DNA of 64,000 nucleotides, from contig JAVHKY010000026.1 of NCBI GenBank assembly GCA_035079385.1, positions 1,488,001 through 1,552,000 on the forward strand. Reading direction: 5' to 3'. Shown here one piece after another: positions 1 to 11,194 of this stretch. The notes beneath the pieces were generated by a model. It was not told the DNA's origin and ran no database searches. It saw only the letters and a program-made list of their open reading frames with translations. The translations under genes were made by a program, and so were the position numbers. The DNA comes from Aspidiotus rigidus (lineage: Eukaryota; Arthropoda; Insecta; Hemiptera; Diaspididae). The first letter of the stretch is position 1, and each line of letters opens with the position of its first letter.

Positions 1-345
1 GCGACACATTTTAGGAGTTTTATATGTTGTTTTAAACATCGGTTTTGAACATCGTTTAAAACAACGTTCTAGTTTTTTTTTTCAATTTTTTAATCCTGGA
101 AAAATTGTCAAGTATTCATTTTTATTGCAGAATAATAATGAAAATATGATGGAAAAAAAGGTTTTCAATGTTTTTAATGTATTGAAAAAAACAAGTTGAA
201 AAGAAAAAAAAAAAAAAAAAAAAAACACGTTTTAAACATTTTTTTGTTTGAAACACCATTTTGATTTTTTGTATGTTTTAAACATGTTTTAAATACGTTT
301 TAAATGTCGTTTGTTTAAAACATGGCAACCCTGCCACCGTACTAA
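1..345. repeat. A+T-rich degenerate TTTAAA-type repeat
   Basis: The short word gttttaaaca and its variants recur in both orientations (tttaaa is self-complementary), together with a run of about 22 A residues near 204-225. No open frame of note is present. It is probably decayed simple or foldback DNA. I cannot assign a family. Confidence 0.4.
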
Positions 346-360
346 AACTTTTCTTGAAAT

Positions 361-950
361 CGACCTAATGGAGGTAGTTAATTTCAGGTTGATAAAAAAT
401 TTGGAGAAGTCCACTCGATACTAACTCCAGAGTGACGTCAATTTGAGGTCAACTCAGAGTCAACCAGCACGGAAATACAAACCTACTTGAAAATCAACGC
501 GGCAGAGCAGTGAATTTCATATCAATAGAAAACTTGGAGAGGCTGACTTGAAATCGACCTGAAATCTATTTGGTAAATGAGTTCAAATGTAGTTGACATC
601 TTTTGAGCCCATATTGACTGATATCAACGTTGACGGGAGGTGGATTTGAAACTTTCGATGAAATAAATTGTCCATTTAAGAACGGTGAGCATGGCTTGTC
701 AGGGAGAGAAGAAAATTAAAGAGGCTGTCACGTCTCCGTGTCCCAGTTCCTTCTGAGCAATGGTTTTCACCTGACGGACACGGATACCACGCCCCTGATC
801 CTGAATGACCTTAACCCACATTAGGGACTACCCAAGACTCTATATGAATATGACGAGAGGGGAGGGGGAGAAAAGCTGCTGCTTACGGGTGTCGACGGGT
901 ATTGAAAAATGGAAAATCACACAATTTTTTTGGTTATAGCTCCTGAAGTC
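361..950. repeat. Interspersed repeat, copy A (intact empty-site copy)
   Basis: The left part (about 361-600) consists of gtcaa/ttgac satellite-like words. The right part (about 640-950) carries the landmarks gaaataaat, ttctgagcaatgg, ctgaatgacctta and tattgaaaaatggaaaatcac in this order. The same landmarks in the same order occur at about 3070-3165 and 5158-5300, where an R1-like LINE separates them. Copy A therefore shows the family before that insertion. No protein is encoded. Confidence 0.6.
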
Positions 951-2540
951 GACGTAGGTGTAATTTTATAGAGAATTAGGAGTGTCGATGTCGTATGATT
1001 TTTGAAAAGGTAAGACGTAACCATTTTTTCTTCTCCGAAATTCGTAGGAAGCAAAAGAGTTTCGAAACTTTTCTAGCGAGGTGTAGTCACGCTATGATTT
1101 GGTAGCAAACGAAAGATGGGAGATGAAGTCATAATAAGATTTCGGCGGATTTAACACCCTGGAACACATCTCAACCTTCCTTTTTTCGACTTAAAACCTT
1201 TTTCTGATCCGATCCGAGCAAACTATCCGTAATTTGAGCGAACTATACCGTATATGGTCCACATATCAAACTTTTTACCACGTGAACTCATTTCGCCAAC
1301 AACTCGCGCCAAGTTCATTTGAGAAATTGAAGCGGCTTCGCGTTAACGACCCGTTAGGCATCGTCGCTGCCACCTACACGCGAATCCCATTGTCCCCGTA
1401 ATGGCGAACGCGTACACCGACCATCAATATTGCAAAAGCTCGTTGACATGCGAAACGTGATCGGTATTACGTATTATCGTACATACGTGAGAGTGTAGAC
1501 GCGCGGGGCAGACTAGGAAGTAAAATTAGCCTGAATTTTTTAGCTTTATACCGTACACAGCTGCCTGCGATTTCCGTTCAATATTTACGAGTTTTCCATC
1601 AAATCCACCACCGAAACGTCACCTCTACCCGCCGCGAGTGAAAAGTCAACAGAATGCCAATATCGGACGAGCTATATTTTATTGTGTATAAGAATGAAAT
1701 CGGGGGAAAATGGAAGGGTCGTTAAAATGTATGGCACATCGATCTCGAAAGCGGAGCTGTACAAAAATAGTGGCGATTACGATCGCCTGCCTCTTTCGAT
1801 ATTTACCGATTTCGTACATCTAAATAGGTGATTTAACGTCGGAAGAGTGCGAGAGAGAAAAAAAGGCCAAATCACTCTGGGGAAATTTCGTACTTTTTCG
1901 AAGTTCGAGAAATCAATGACGAAGAAAAACGTCGAGAATTTTCAAAACTGTCAACAGTTGACAAAAATACCTATTTTTGTTTTGCGTGTGTAGACTTGAG
2001 AAAACAGTAAAACTGGCCACAAAAGTACGAAATTCAAGGTTGGCTTTTCGCTTCCGGCAGCACTTGAGTCACGGGAGAGTTTCGACTGAATATTTCGCTG
2101 CGTGGCGTATTATTTATGTCCACGTACGAAGAATAGCAAAAACGAAGCGAAGATAACGGAAGCGGAGATACGCAACATTAAGTGAGAACGCGAAAAAAAC
2201 ATTAAGTTATTTTCACGTCGTCGAGAACGTGCGAAGTGGCACCGAAAAAATTTTCGAGCAATTGTCGGATCATATGGCGAGACAAAAATCTGTGTCTCTC
2301 GCTAAAAAAAACAAACACAAAATAAAGATGAAGAGATTCCGGGTTGAGGTTCAAGTTTGCGTGCGCTGACCCTCAACCACCAAGAGGCAAAATTCAAGTC
2401 CGTTCGTAAAGATTTTATCAAATGTCTCACAGCCTGCATATACAAATCACCACTACTTTGTGGAGGTACTCCCAGAACTCATGATGTAAGAAGGAAGGGG
2501 GAATGGTTGAATGCCAAAAGACGACAACGAGAGAACGACA
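951..2540. other. Gene-free, mostly unique stretch
   Basis: CpG words are common and there is no recognisable coding exon, RNA gene or repeat family. Short open frames (for example near 2357-2717) run into the repeat that begins at about 2545 and have no splice-site support. This stretch probably lies downstream of, or in a later intron of, the minus-strand gene. Confidence 0.4.
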
Positions 2541-2544
2541 GAAG

Positions 2545-3168
2545 ACTGGAAGTCGACTCAACAGAGCATTTGTTTACAGGTAGATGGAAAATGTGGAAAA
2601 GTCAACTCAAAATTGACTTTAGATACACGTGTATTTGAGGTCAATTTAGAGTCAACCAGCGCAGAACTACGAACAAATACACTTGAAATTCATGCAGTGG
2701 AAATCTCAGGTCACTAGAAAACTTGAGAGAAGTTGACTCAAAACTTGTCGAGCGTCGAACCCATATTGACTCAATATCAACGTTAACGTGACAGGGTTTC
2801 TAACAAAATTGAAAAGTTGAAATAGTTGACCTTAGTTTAACAAGGGACCAATTTCATGGAGGGGTGGGGTGATGAGAACATTTTCGTCCTCGAAGAACTT
2901 GGAAAACTTTCAAATTTAAAAAAATTAAATAAACTTATCTCTTTGATTTTTCTCCCCTTTTAAAAATAATTGACGTGTATTCAAAATCATTCAAAAAAAT
3001 TGACTTCAATTGACTAAGTTGACTTAGTTGACCTGTTAGACACCCTGCAGGAGGTCGATCTGAAACTCTGGAAGAAATAAATGGTCGATTTTTGCTCATC
3101 GAAAAGAGAAGAGAAAGAGACTGTTGCGTCCTTGTATCTTAGCTCCTAGTTCCTTTTGAGCAATAGTC
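2545..3168. repeat. Interspersed repeat, copy B, left half (host of a LINE insertion)
   Basis: About 2580-2800 matches the ttgac/gtcaa satellite units of copy A, and 3050-3165 matches copy A at about 637-763 (ggaggt, gaaataaat, gttcctt, gagcaat). The match stops where R1-like coding sequence begins and resumes at about 5158. The segment at about 2995-3045 (ttgacttagttgacct, gacaccctg) recurs at about 62670-62710. Confidence 0.6.
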
Positions 3169-4848
3169 TCGCCAGGCTAGCGGTGATCGATAAGAAGGAT
3201 AAACCACCTGGTCTACCATCCTCTTACCGTCCACTTTGTCTGCTAGACAATGTTGGGAAACTTCTAGAAAGAGTGATAGCCAATCGTTTGGAGAGCTATC
3301 TGAAGGAAAGAGATATAATCTCTGATAGCCAGCACGGTTTTCAAACTGGACGCTGCACATCAGATGCTGGGATCCGGCTGAAGAGGATAGCCAAGTCAGC
3401 AATTGATATGCGTCAGTTTTGCGCAGCCGTCAGCCTCGACATAAGAAATGCGTTCAATTCAATTCCATGGACGATGATATTGGAAGCTCTTGTGAACGCA
3501 GGAGTGCCCGCATACCTGCTCAGGATGATCAGCAGCTATCTTAGCTGCCGTGAAATCCAGGCAGAGACGTCTGCTGGTACAGTAAAGCGCCCTTTTACTA
3601 GTGGGGTGCCGCAGGGGTCGGTCCTTGGGCCGCTTTTGTGGTGCGTCGCATTTAACGGAATCTTTAAGGTGAAGCTGCCACCGGGGGTTAAGCTTATCTG
3701 CTATGCGGATGACACCCTGGTGGTATGCACCGCCGAAACGACTGTAGCGGTGGAGAGCAGAGTAAACCGGGCCCTAGAGGATGTGACGCGTTGGATCGAG
3801 TCGGCTGGACTTGAACTAGCAGCAAGTAAGACGCAGGCCATTTTATTCACAACCCGTCGGAAGTTCAAGCCACCCACCTTTCGCCTGCGAGGTGTGGAAA
3901 TTGAAATCAAGAAGCAAATGAAATACCTGGGCATCTGGTTTGACTCAACGCTAAGCTTCAGGCACCATTTCCTGATGGCAGCGGAAAAGGCGGGCCGGGT
4001 AGTTGGATACCTAAGCCGCCTGATGAGGAACCTAAGAGGACCGAGAGAAGCAAGGAGAAGGATCATGATGAGCACCGCCTTGTCGATCCTCCTATATGGT
4101 GCGCCAGTATGGGCCGACTGCATGAAGATACCATACCGAAGAAGAGAGATGGTAAAGATCCAACGAAGAGCTGCGCTAAGGTGTGTTAGTGCCTACCGCA
4201 CTGTCTCGACGGAGGCTCTTTGCGTATTAGCACGTTCACCACCAATCGAGCTCCTTGCTGAGGAGAGAGCGGTGAAGAGAACGACGACCAACCGAGAAGC
4301 TTTACGGGTCAAGCAGGAGGCCAGGCGCTCCTTGCTTGTAAAGTGGAAAGCAAGAATTGCCCAGAGTGAGCTGGGCGCATGGACAACCCGTGTGCTAATA
4401 CGCGACCTTGATGAGTGGATGAACCGACACCATCGTCAGCTGAACTTTCACCTGACGCAGGTGTTAAGCGGCCTAGGCTGCTTCAACAAGTACCTTCACG
4501 AGAAGTTAAGGAAAGTTGAGCAGGCAACGTGTTCGCACTGTAACCAAGGGCGGGATGATGGACCACAACGCACCTTATTTGAGTGTGAGGCGTGAGCGGG
4601 ACGAGCTTAGTCGGTCTCTTCAAGAGATCGGGGTAGATGAAGCGCTCGACCCGAGTAGCCTGGTACCCACCATGCTAGGTTCCGAAAAAGCATGGAACCA
4701 GGTGTCTGCATTTGCGGCCACCATCATGAAGAGGAAGATGGACCAGGAATGGAATAGGCAAATGCAGAACCACGCTATGGCCTACTCAACACCTGTGTAC
4801 CATCAACATCCAGATCTGCAGGAAGAAGAGGACCAAGACCTTCCCTGA
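3156..4848 (+). pseudogene. R1-like LINE ORF2 remnant: reverse transcriptase plus C-terminal domain
   Basis: The longest open frame in the window (479 codons, 3156-4595) encodes an R1-type reverse transcriptase; the first few codons come from flanking DNA. Visible motifs are SYRPL (about residue 23), the catalytic Asp in SLDIRNAF (about 95), GVPQGS (150-155) and YADD (183-186). A C-terminal Cys cluster (C459, C462, C477) lacks the expected His; RTLFEC stands where the family usually has HTLFEC. The frame stops at 4593-4595, and the expected continuation (RERDELSRSL, about 4587 on) lies in another frame ending at 4848, so a small indel near 4590 broke the ORF. The endonuclease domain is missing. 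The copy is not autonomous. The RT core itself looks intact, suggesting fairly recent activity. Confidence 0.85.
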
Positions 4849-5155
4849 AGAGAGAAGAAGATGAAGAAACTCCAACAGTGATCTACTGTATTGTGTAGTG
4901 TGGTGGTGTTTGTTGTTGTGAGTGTTCTTATGTTTTTTGTGCGTGCCACGGGGGCACTGCAGCTTGGCGGTTGCCAAAGCAACTTGGCAGTTGCCGAGTA
5001 GAAGAGGGGGTTCGCGTAGGAGATTCCTCCTTCACTGAAGTTATACCCGAAAGGGTCGATTCCGGTGTTGGAGGAAACAATATTAAATGCATACGCAACC
5101 CGCACCCACTCCATAATGGATGACGGGCGGTGCTGCACATGCGACACACAAGCGA
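3169..5155 (+). mobile_element. R1-like non-LTR retrotransposon, 5'-truncated, with 3'UTR
   Basis: This is a 5'-truncated LINE that keeps the reverse transcriptase domain, the C-terminal zinc-finger-like region and a 3'UTR. The 3' end (ggaggaaacaa, aaatgcatac, gcgacacaagcgatta) is shared with copies ending near 32033 and 63285, which fixes the family terminus. The 5' end abuts older repeat sequence that resumes just after the element, so this is a nested insertion. No poly(A) tail is seen. A target duplication could not be defined because the copy A/B alignment is diverged. Loss of 5' sequence is typical of target-primed reverse transcription. Confidence 0.8.
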
Positions 5156-5310
5156 TTAATGAATGACCTTGACCTACAATGGAGACTATCTGAGACTCGA
5201 TCTGAATAAGGTGGAAATGAAGGGGAAGAACAGCTGAAGCCCAAATATGCCAGATCAGGATGTTTACAGCTATTGAAAAATGAAAAATCACTCTATTTTC
5301 TTATAAGTTC
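5156..5310. repeat. Interspersed repeat, copy B, right half
   Basis: Resumes the copy A alignment with gaatgaccttgac, gagact, tctgaata and tattgaaaaatgaaaaatcac, immediately after the R1-like 3' end. With 2545-3168 it forms one interrupted repeat. Confidence 0.55.
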
Positions 5311-5629
5311 TCTTGATCTTGCGTCACTGCGCATGCGCTGGAAAAAATAACACAAATGACATCGCGTTCGCGTCAGATGATTCTCTATCCAGCTGTTTTA
5401 CTCAGCTCTCCATCTTACTTCGCGTCGAGTAATGCATACAGCGAGGACACAATTTTTAAAGGGAACATTTTTCCAGTAGGAGCTAAAATTTTCCTTCATG
5501 ATTTCCCTCAATTACACGAATGAATCCTGAAAGTTTGAAAGGAATCGTCCGAGTGATTTTCGAGATATAAGAGGACAGACAGACAAACTTTCTGCTATAC
5601 AATTTTGTCCAGGAAATAGAAAGGTTGGG
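5311..5629. other. Short gene-free stretch
   Basis: No gene or repeat is recognised. The start of the adjoining fold-back element may lie somewhat upstream of 5630. Confidence 0.35.
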
Positions 5630-7160
5630 TTTGCATTTTGTGATCAAGTTATGAAACTTGGTACATATCTTCTTTAGATGAACTACTCCAAGATATGATA
5701 TGTTGCCAATACGAAAGCGGATGCAAACACCCTTTTTCGGGGGGTAAACTACCCCCAAAATGAGTTTTTCGATTATAAATCGTCAGGGTTGGATTTGAGG
5801 AGAAAAAGTTTCAAACAAAAGTTGTAGAGCGTAAAATCTTCTACAGAATGATGTATTTACATGCCAATTTTGATGAAAAATTGACGCAGAAACAACTGAA
5901 TAAAAATACGAGAATTTTCATGATTGTCAAGTTTATGCTTTGCTATATGAAGGAAAAATTCCATCATGATGATGTTCTAGAGTAAAATTTTCGTAATAAA
6001 TGTGGTAGACCGTAAAATTTTCTACAAAATGAAATGTAAATATCCAAATGTAAGCACAATGTGCACATGGAAATGTAATTTCGAAGAGTAAAACGTTTTC
6101 ATCAAGATCTTTCAAGTCAAGAGAACGTAAGAGAAAAGTGTAAGAAAAGCTACTTATTATTCGGTAAATCTAAGAGTATAAACTCCGATAACAGAAAAAA
6201 TATTTCTCACTAAAGAAGGTTTCCATCCAGTAGCCATGTATGTTTTCTCCCTTTTTAGCCGATACGATTCGTGTCAAGTTTTCTATCTTATTCGGCTGCC
6301 AATCATACGTGTCACAAGGTGGAAGACTTTGCGTACCTAGCGTTCTTATCAAAGTCAAATGTAATTCGTCTCGGTATTTTTCGTACACGCAATTTGAAAA
6401 GATCGACTCGGAGTTGAATTTTTATTTTCATTACATTATACACGTGAATTTAATTTTTTGGGGGTTTTATATTTTCTTTATCAGCAAAAACTTTCAGAAG
6501 CTCGTTACTTGAGCATTTACTTAGTCGCAACATCCAAGACCATTGGCCTTACATTTACATCGCCCTTTACAACCTTTCTTGCAACTGCAATTTATCAACA
6601 AAATGGCAGCTTCACAAGCAACCGGTTTTTTTCTCCATAAGGGTTGCCAGGAATCTCCCTCTTTCTGCCAACCCCAGTCCTGAGGATTCAAAACCGGTAA
6701 TTGTTTCACCATGTTGGACCACAGTTGAACAGTAATATGTCATCTAAAAAAATTTATAATTTGGTGGCTAGCAATATCTCATTTTACGCTAAAAAACGTA
6801 TTTCTCTTATTTACCGCGCGATGCAACACGCGCTCTTCTAACAAAAAGATTATAAACTTACAAAAAACAACATTTTTTGAAAATTAGTTTTCTTCCTCAT
6901 ATCCCAAATAATGAACCTACCATTACATGTAAATATACCATTTTGAAGAAAATTTCACGCTCTACAACATTTATTTGAAACTTTTTTCTGTAAAGTCAAA
7001 CCCCAACGAGATATCTGAGAAAAATCGATTTTGGGGTAGTTCAACCCCTCAAAATGGGGTGTATGCACGCCCTCACATATTGGCAACATATCGTATTTTC
7101 AAGTACTGTATGCAAGGACTATTACTGCAAAGTTTAATAAATTGATCACAAAATGCACAA
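5630..7160. mobile_element. Fold-back element with ~235-bp diverged inverted arms
   Basis: The arm at about 5630-5868 is the imperfect reverse complement of about 6922-7160. Shared landmarks are gcattttgtgatcaa, gatatgttgccaat, the g-rich stretch with aactacccc, aaaagtttcaaa and gttgtagagcg. I estimate roughly three quarters identity by eye. The words gttgtagagcgtaaaat and gtagaccgtaaaattttctac are repeated inside at about 5821 and 6004. The interior carries a Cys-rich ORF fragment on the minus strand. The class is unknown; similar 'aaccccctcaaaat ... aatatc' sequence recurs at 45.6, 46.9 and 54.7 kb. Confidence 0.6.
6521..6712 (-). pseudogene. Fragment of an arthropod repetitive ORF with a CxC-type Cys-rich tail
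   Basis: This 63-codon frame contains NPQDWGW (residues 9-15) followed by a Cys-rich tail with CSCKKGC (42-48) and CKC (52-54). Proteins ending in a P-x-x-WGW motif plus a Cys-rich tail of this kind occur repeatedly in arthropod genomes and are generally treated as mobile-element-derived; that is from memory, not a search. Only this C-terminal piece is recognisable and sequence upstream on the minus strand shows no matching ORF. It sits inside the 5630-7160 inverted-repeat element, so it may be that element's gene relic or a separate insertion. Confidence 0.45.
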
Positions 7161-7239
7161 AACAGCTGAAAAATGTTCTTTATTACCCGGACTAATTAGA
7201 AGATGACTGCACGTTCTGTCTGCGAGTAGCGACGCCACC

Positions 7240-7710
7240 AAACAAACAGAGCGCTTCAATGAGTTGACTGTACATCGACTCTGGGTCGACGTCGATTTGA
7301 GGTCGATTTAAAGTCAACGAGCATACATTTTCAGAAACCTAAAAATCGACTATTCATCAACGTGACAGAGCTGTCGATTTTAGAGCGATCGTCGACACAG
7401 AATGATTTCCAGATCGACGTCGATTTGAAATCGATCGAAGTAGATTACTAGAGAACTACAAATCAATTTGAAATCGACGCAACAACGCAGTCTAATTTAA
7501 ATCGATGAAAAAATTCGACGCGGCAAATGAGTCGAAATGGAGTCCACTTTTGTCGACCGACGTTTATCGACGCAATTTCGACCTTGACTTTCTCCGAAGT
7601 AATTTCTCGGTTGATTTGATGTCAATTTTCGGTCGACACTGGGTATCGACCGAAATCGACGAGAACCTTCCCACTTCCAACCCCCTGTCGGAGCGCCCCT
7701 AATCGAGCAT
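7240..7710. repeat. TCGAC-type satellite, CpG-retaining version
   Basis: About three degenerate units built from tcgac, gtcgattt and tttgaaatcgac alternate with actagagaactacaaatcaa. The last words are shared with the array at 34440-35527, where almost every tcga is ttga or tcaa. Open frames across it (for example 7505-7702) are by-products of the repeat. Confidence 0.65.
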
Positions 7711-7980
7711 ATCAAGCTACGAGACGATATTTAAGTAACAAATAAAACAGATAGACTCCAGAGGAGGCGAAGAGAAGCACAAGTTTTTCTTCCTTTCCAT
7801 CGGAGTTCAGATCTGCAAGTCAAATTTTAGGGTAATGTCTTAGAAGAAAAAACTTCCGAAGTTGGTGCGGTTTCGGACGCTACAACCAAGTTGAATCGCG
7901 CTAATGAGGAAATATCGGTTCCACACAGCTTACAACTCAAAAAAAGGTCTCCATTCCGCTCCAAATCCAAAGATGAAAAT

Positions 7981-8345
7981 ATTACGCGGGGTGTACTCGC
8001 GAATTTCTGAATCACCCACGGGGTAGAGATTTTCTAATTATTAATTATATTAATTATTTAATTATTCATTTATTTAATTAATTATTCAATTATTTATTTA
8101 TTTATTATTAATTATTATTATTACGCGGGGTGTACTCGCGAATTTCTGAATCACCCGCGGGGTAGAGATTTTCTAATTATTAATTATATTAATTATTTAA
8201 TCATTTATTTATTTAATTATATTAATTATTTAATTATTTATTCATTTAATTATTTATTATTATTACGCGGGGTGTACTCGCGAATTTCTGAATCACCCAC
8301 GGGGTAGAGATTTCTCTTGACAAGGGGGGGGGGGGGGGGGGGGGG
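7981..8345. repeat. ~140-bp tandem repeat (3 copies) ending in a 22-G run
   Basis: attacgcggggtgtactcg starts at 7981, 8120 and 8262 (periods 139 and 142). Each copy continues with gaatttctgaatcaccc, then an A+T-rich taattatt spacer of variable length. The third copy leads into a run of 22 G (8324-8345), followed by gtgtactcgcga, a fourth truncated start. No gene is present. Confidence 0.8.
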
Positions 8346-8598
8346 TGTACTCGCGAGTTTCAAAATCGGGGTCCGGCGAGAGAAAAGACATGGAACATGT
8401 CAAAAAGTGCCGCATATCTGCCGAAGATGTACCTATCTAGACAGCACAAAGACCAAGGCCAAGATGTCTGCTAATGGTATTCCACTGACTTCTGTTCTAG
8501 GTCTTAAGCTGAGGAAATTTGCATTCATCGGACTTTCTAAGATGAAGACGCCACTAATCTAGCTAAACTATAACCATGGGGGTTGGAGGCATTATTAA

Positions 8599-9113
8599 CG
8601 GGGAACCTGTTTTATGGGGGGCTATTTGAGAAATCTGCCGTGCGCCGTGCGCCGTCCGCCGTCAGCGAAAAACTTAGAAAAATTTCGACTCTTGAGCTAT
8701 ATATGATAGAAGGGGGACTTGGAAAAATTTCGACTCTCGAGCTATAGATGATAGGAGGGGGGACTTAGAAAAAATTCGACTCTCGCGCCATATGTGATAG
8801 GAGAGGGACTCGGAAAAATTTCGACTCTCGAGCTATAGATGATAGGAGGGGGGACTTGGAAAAATTTCGACTCTCAAGCTATATATGATAGAAGGGGGAC
8901 TTAGAAAATTTTCGACTCTCGAGCTAAGAGTGGAAATTTTAACAAGGAACCTGATTTATCCAACTATATTATATTACACTAATAGTTGGTCTAGGCCTTC
9001 TTTTTACTACCTTTCTCCAAATCTAGGCTTCCTTGAATTTTCAATACCAAATCTCACTCGAATCATAAAACAGGTTCCCTGCGTTCCTCATTTAACTTCG
9101 TTAAGGAAGCCGT
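8599..9113 (+). mobile_element. Minisatellite-bearing element (Helentron/HINE-like), copy 1
   Basis: The 5' end is gggaacctgttttatgggg (8601 on), followed by gaaatctgccgt. Six units of a roughly 45-bp repeat follow (ttcgactctcgagctat ... gataggagggggactt), at about 8685-8935. The 3' end has cttccttgaattttcaat, then ataaaacaggttccc (9065-9079, the inverse of the 5' end), then ttaaggaagccgt. The subterminal inverted repeat, the 3' hairpin (ggcttcct/aggaagcc) and the T-rich flanks resemble Helentron-associated elements. That assignment is inferred. No protein is encoded. Confidence 0.65.
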
Positions 9114-9139
9114 AATTTTTTTTTGAGTACAGAAAGTGA

Positions 9140-9400
9140 CTCTCCGACTCCGGTCGCCTCCAGTGAACTCGTTTGGGGGCGCCTCCTGAACTACGAAGTG
9201 CGTCTCTGGAGGCACCTCCGAGTGCCTCCAACGCAATTACTGAAAATAGAAAAAAATGCCTTCGGAGGCAGTGTCGGAAACGCCCCCAAAGACGCCTCTG
9301 CAGATACCTCCGAATGGATCCTTGGAGGAGCCTCCAAGCCTCCAGTGAGCCTTCAAAATCTGACGCGGAGGCAAAGTCTCGCCAGCCTCCAACACCCTTG
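9140..9400. repeat. GCCTCC/GGAGGC-rich cluster
   Basis: The hexamer gcctcc, its complement ggaggc, or near variants occur a dozen or so times in about 260 bp in both orientations, for example around ctggaggcacctccgagtgcctcc. This is far above expectation in A+T-rich DNA. No tandem period is clear and overlapping open frames in two phases are unsupported. Confidence 0.5.
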
Positions 9401-11194
9401 GCTATAACTGCTACCGAGGGGGAAAGCCAGAAGCAGAAGGAGCAGAAAAGGTGATGACACGACTTTTCTGCTCGATAGCAAGAGAAATATTAATCTGCAT
9501 AAGAGTACATGCAGCATATTATGCAAATCTTGGAGCTCTTGTAGATTCTTCAACAAGTAAGGTACATTGCAATCGGAAACTAGATGATAAATCACAGCAC
9601 ACCTTCTTCAAGAATAAAGCGTGGATGGAGCGAGCAAAGGTGGTCTCTATTGAACGTAAGCTGGGCTCATCATAACCTCTACCATCGCTCGGGCGGGCGT
9701 AGGGTAGCAACAGCCGGAAGAGAGAATAACATTCAGGCTTCAAAAGGAGAAGAGAACAAAATACTTGCGAGCCCACCAGAATATAAGATCGGGCGCTGAC
9801 GTCATTAGGACGCTCACGATAACGAGAGCTAAACTGAGAAAGACGAAGCCTAGAAATTATTTCAAAACGCCAATTCTTCCAAATCCTTCTTATTCCATAC
9901 AGATAAAAAGCTAAGAATACTAAGAATTTATCTTAATTCGTTTGCTCATCAAGGGAATTGGTTTTGATCTGTCATTCGCAGACGTTGTCAAGCATTCACG
10001 AGCCTCACTTCGTGTAGGTATCTAATTAAAAGGAGCAGAAATTCGTACATTTTCTCGTTCTTTCATTTCTTCCCGAACAACGCCGCTCCTCGATTGCTTT
10101 AAAATTAGGCACGTCCACCAGCCCCCTTCTCTGCGAGATCCGAAACTTCGAAGTACGAATATAATTTTTTGCATTCCGAGTTTCGCTTCGAAATCAAAAT
10201 AGGAAACTTAACTCATCAATCATTTACGAAGTGTTTTTATAGGCCTACTCATAAACTTTCGCGCTACTTCAACAATTTATAATATACAAAAAGTTCGAAA
10301 AAAAAAAAAAAAAGAAGTAACGAGTGATTCTCCATTTTTTGCTGGTGTTTTTCTTTCGTTATATCGGGGTTGCACGAGTACCAAGGGGGAATTATTAAAA
10401 GTTTCAGAGATATCTTCGAAAACGCGATATTTAGGAACAAGTTATTGAAAAATTTCCTATTCGTATTCTCTCGACAACGATGGATAATGCCGCAATTAAA
10501 TTTTTAGTAATTTGTAAGAACTATTGAATTCCGTAAAGGAAATCTCTCAACGACTCATCTTTTTAGTAACATAAATAAGAGGGTTGACAAACTTGGAAGT
10601 CGTACTTAACCTAATTCTAATAAAAATATCGTAATCGCTTAGCAATGGAGAGACGAAACACAGTAACTCAATAATGGCAAATAAACGAAAAGAGAACGGT
10701 GCGATCTAATTTTATACATCCGTCACCATTGTCTCCAATACAAAAGAATCTCCCTTCTCATAATTATTTTCAATCAAAGAGAAGATTGAGTTCAATTTTA
10801 TGAACATTCCGACTGCTTCTTTACAGATTCTTCGGCGACGAAATTTTTCCTCAAAAATATCTTCCTCAGTCTCTCTGCAACATTTTTTTCAAACTCTCTC
10901 CTCGGCGTTGTACGTTTTTCTAATCTTCTCACTCTACTTTTTGGTAATGACCCCGACTATTTTTCCAATTATAGAGCTTGGATTAGACGGCGTCAGTTTC
11001 ACCTCAGGAAGTCAAACCAGTCGACATTAAAAACTACAATTGCCCCTCCCCCAGATCGAATAATTTCAAGTCTTATTGAGCCTCCACCCACATACTTTGT
11101 AGGGTATCGATACCGATATGTGCTCTCAAAATTTCTCTTTCTTATTCGTTCGGTTGAAATTGTGAACATAAAAAATCTGTAAACTCGAACTTAC
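9401..11194. other. Gene-free intron or downstream sequence
   Basis: Mostly unique sequence with an A-rich run near 10299-10314. I see no splice-flanked exon, RNA gene or named element. Short frames at 9353-9799 and 10800-11030 lack support. It lies directly downstream of the 11371-11195 exon in the gene's direction, so the next exon may be here or beyond the window. Confidence 0.4.

Noticed and set aside
3701..4123. 140-codon minus frame
   Set aside because: Antisense to the R1-like RT.
5483..5758. 91-codon minus frame
   Set aside because: Runs into the arm of the fold-back element and has no family resemblance.
8683..8936. CRISPR-like array of 45-bp repeats
   Set aside because: Units are directly adjacent with no unique spacers, lie in eukaryotic DNA, and occur inside a transposable element.
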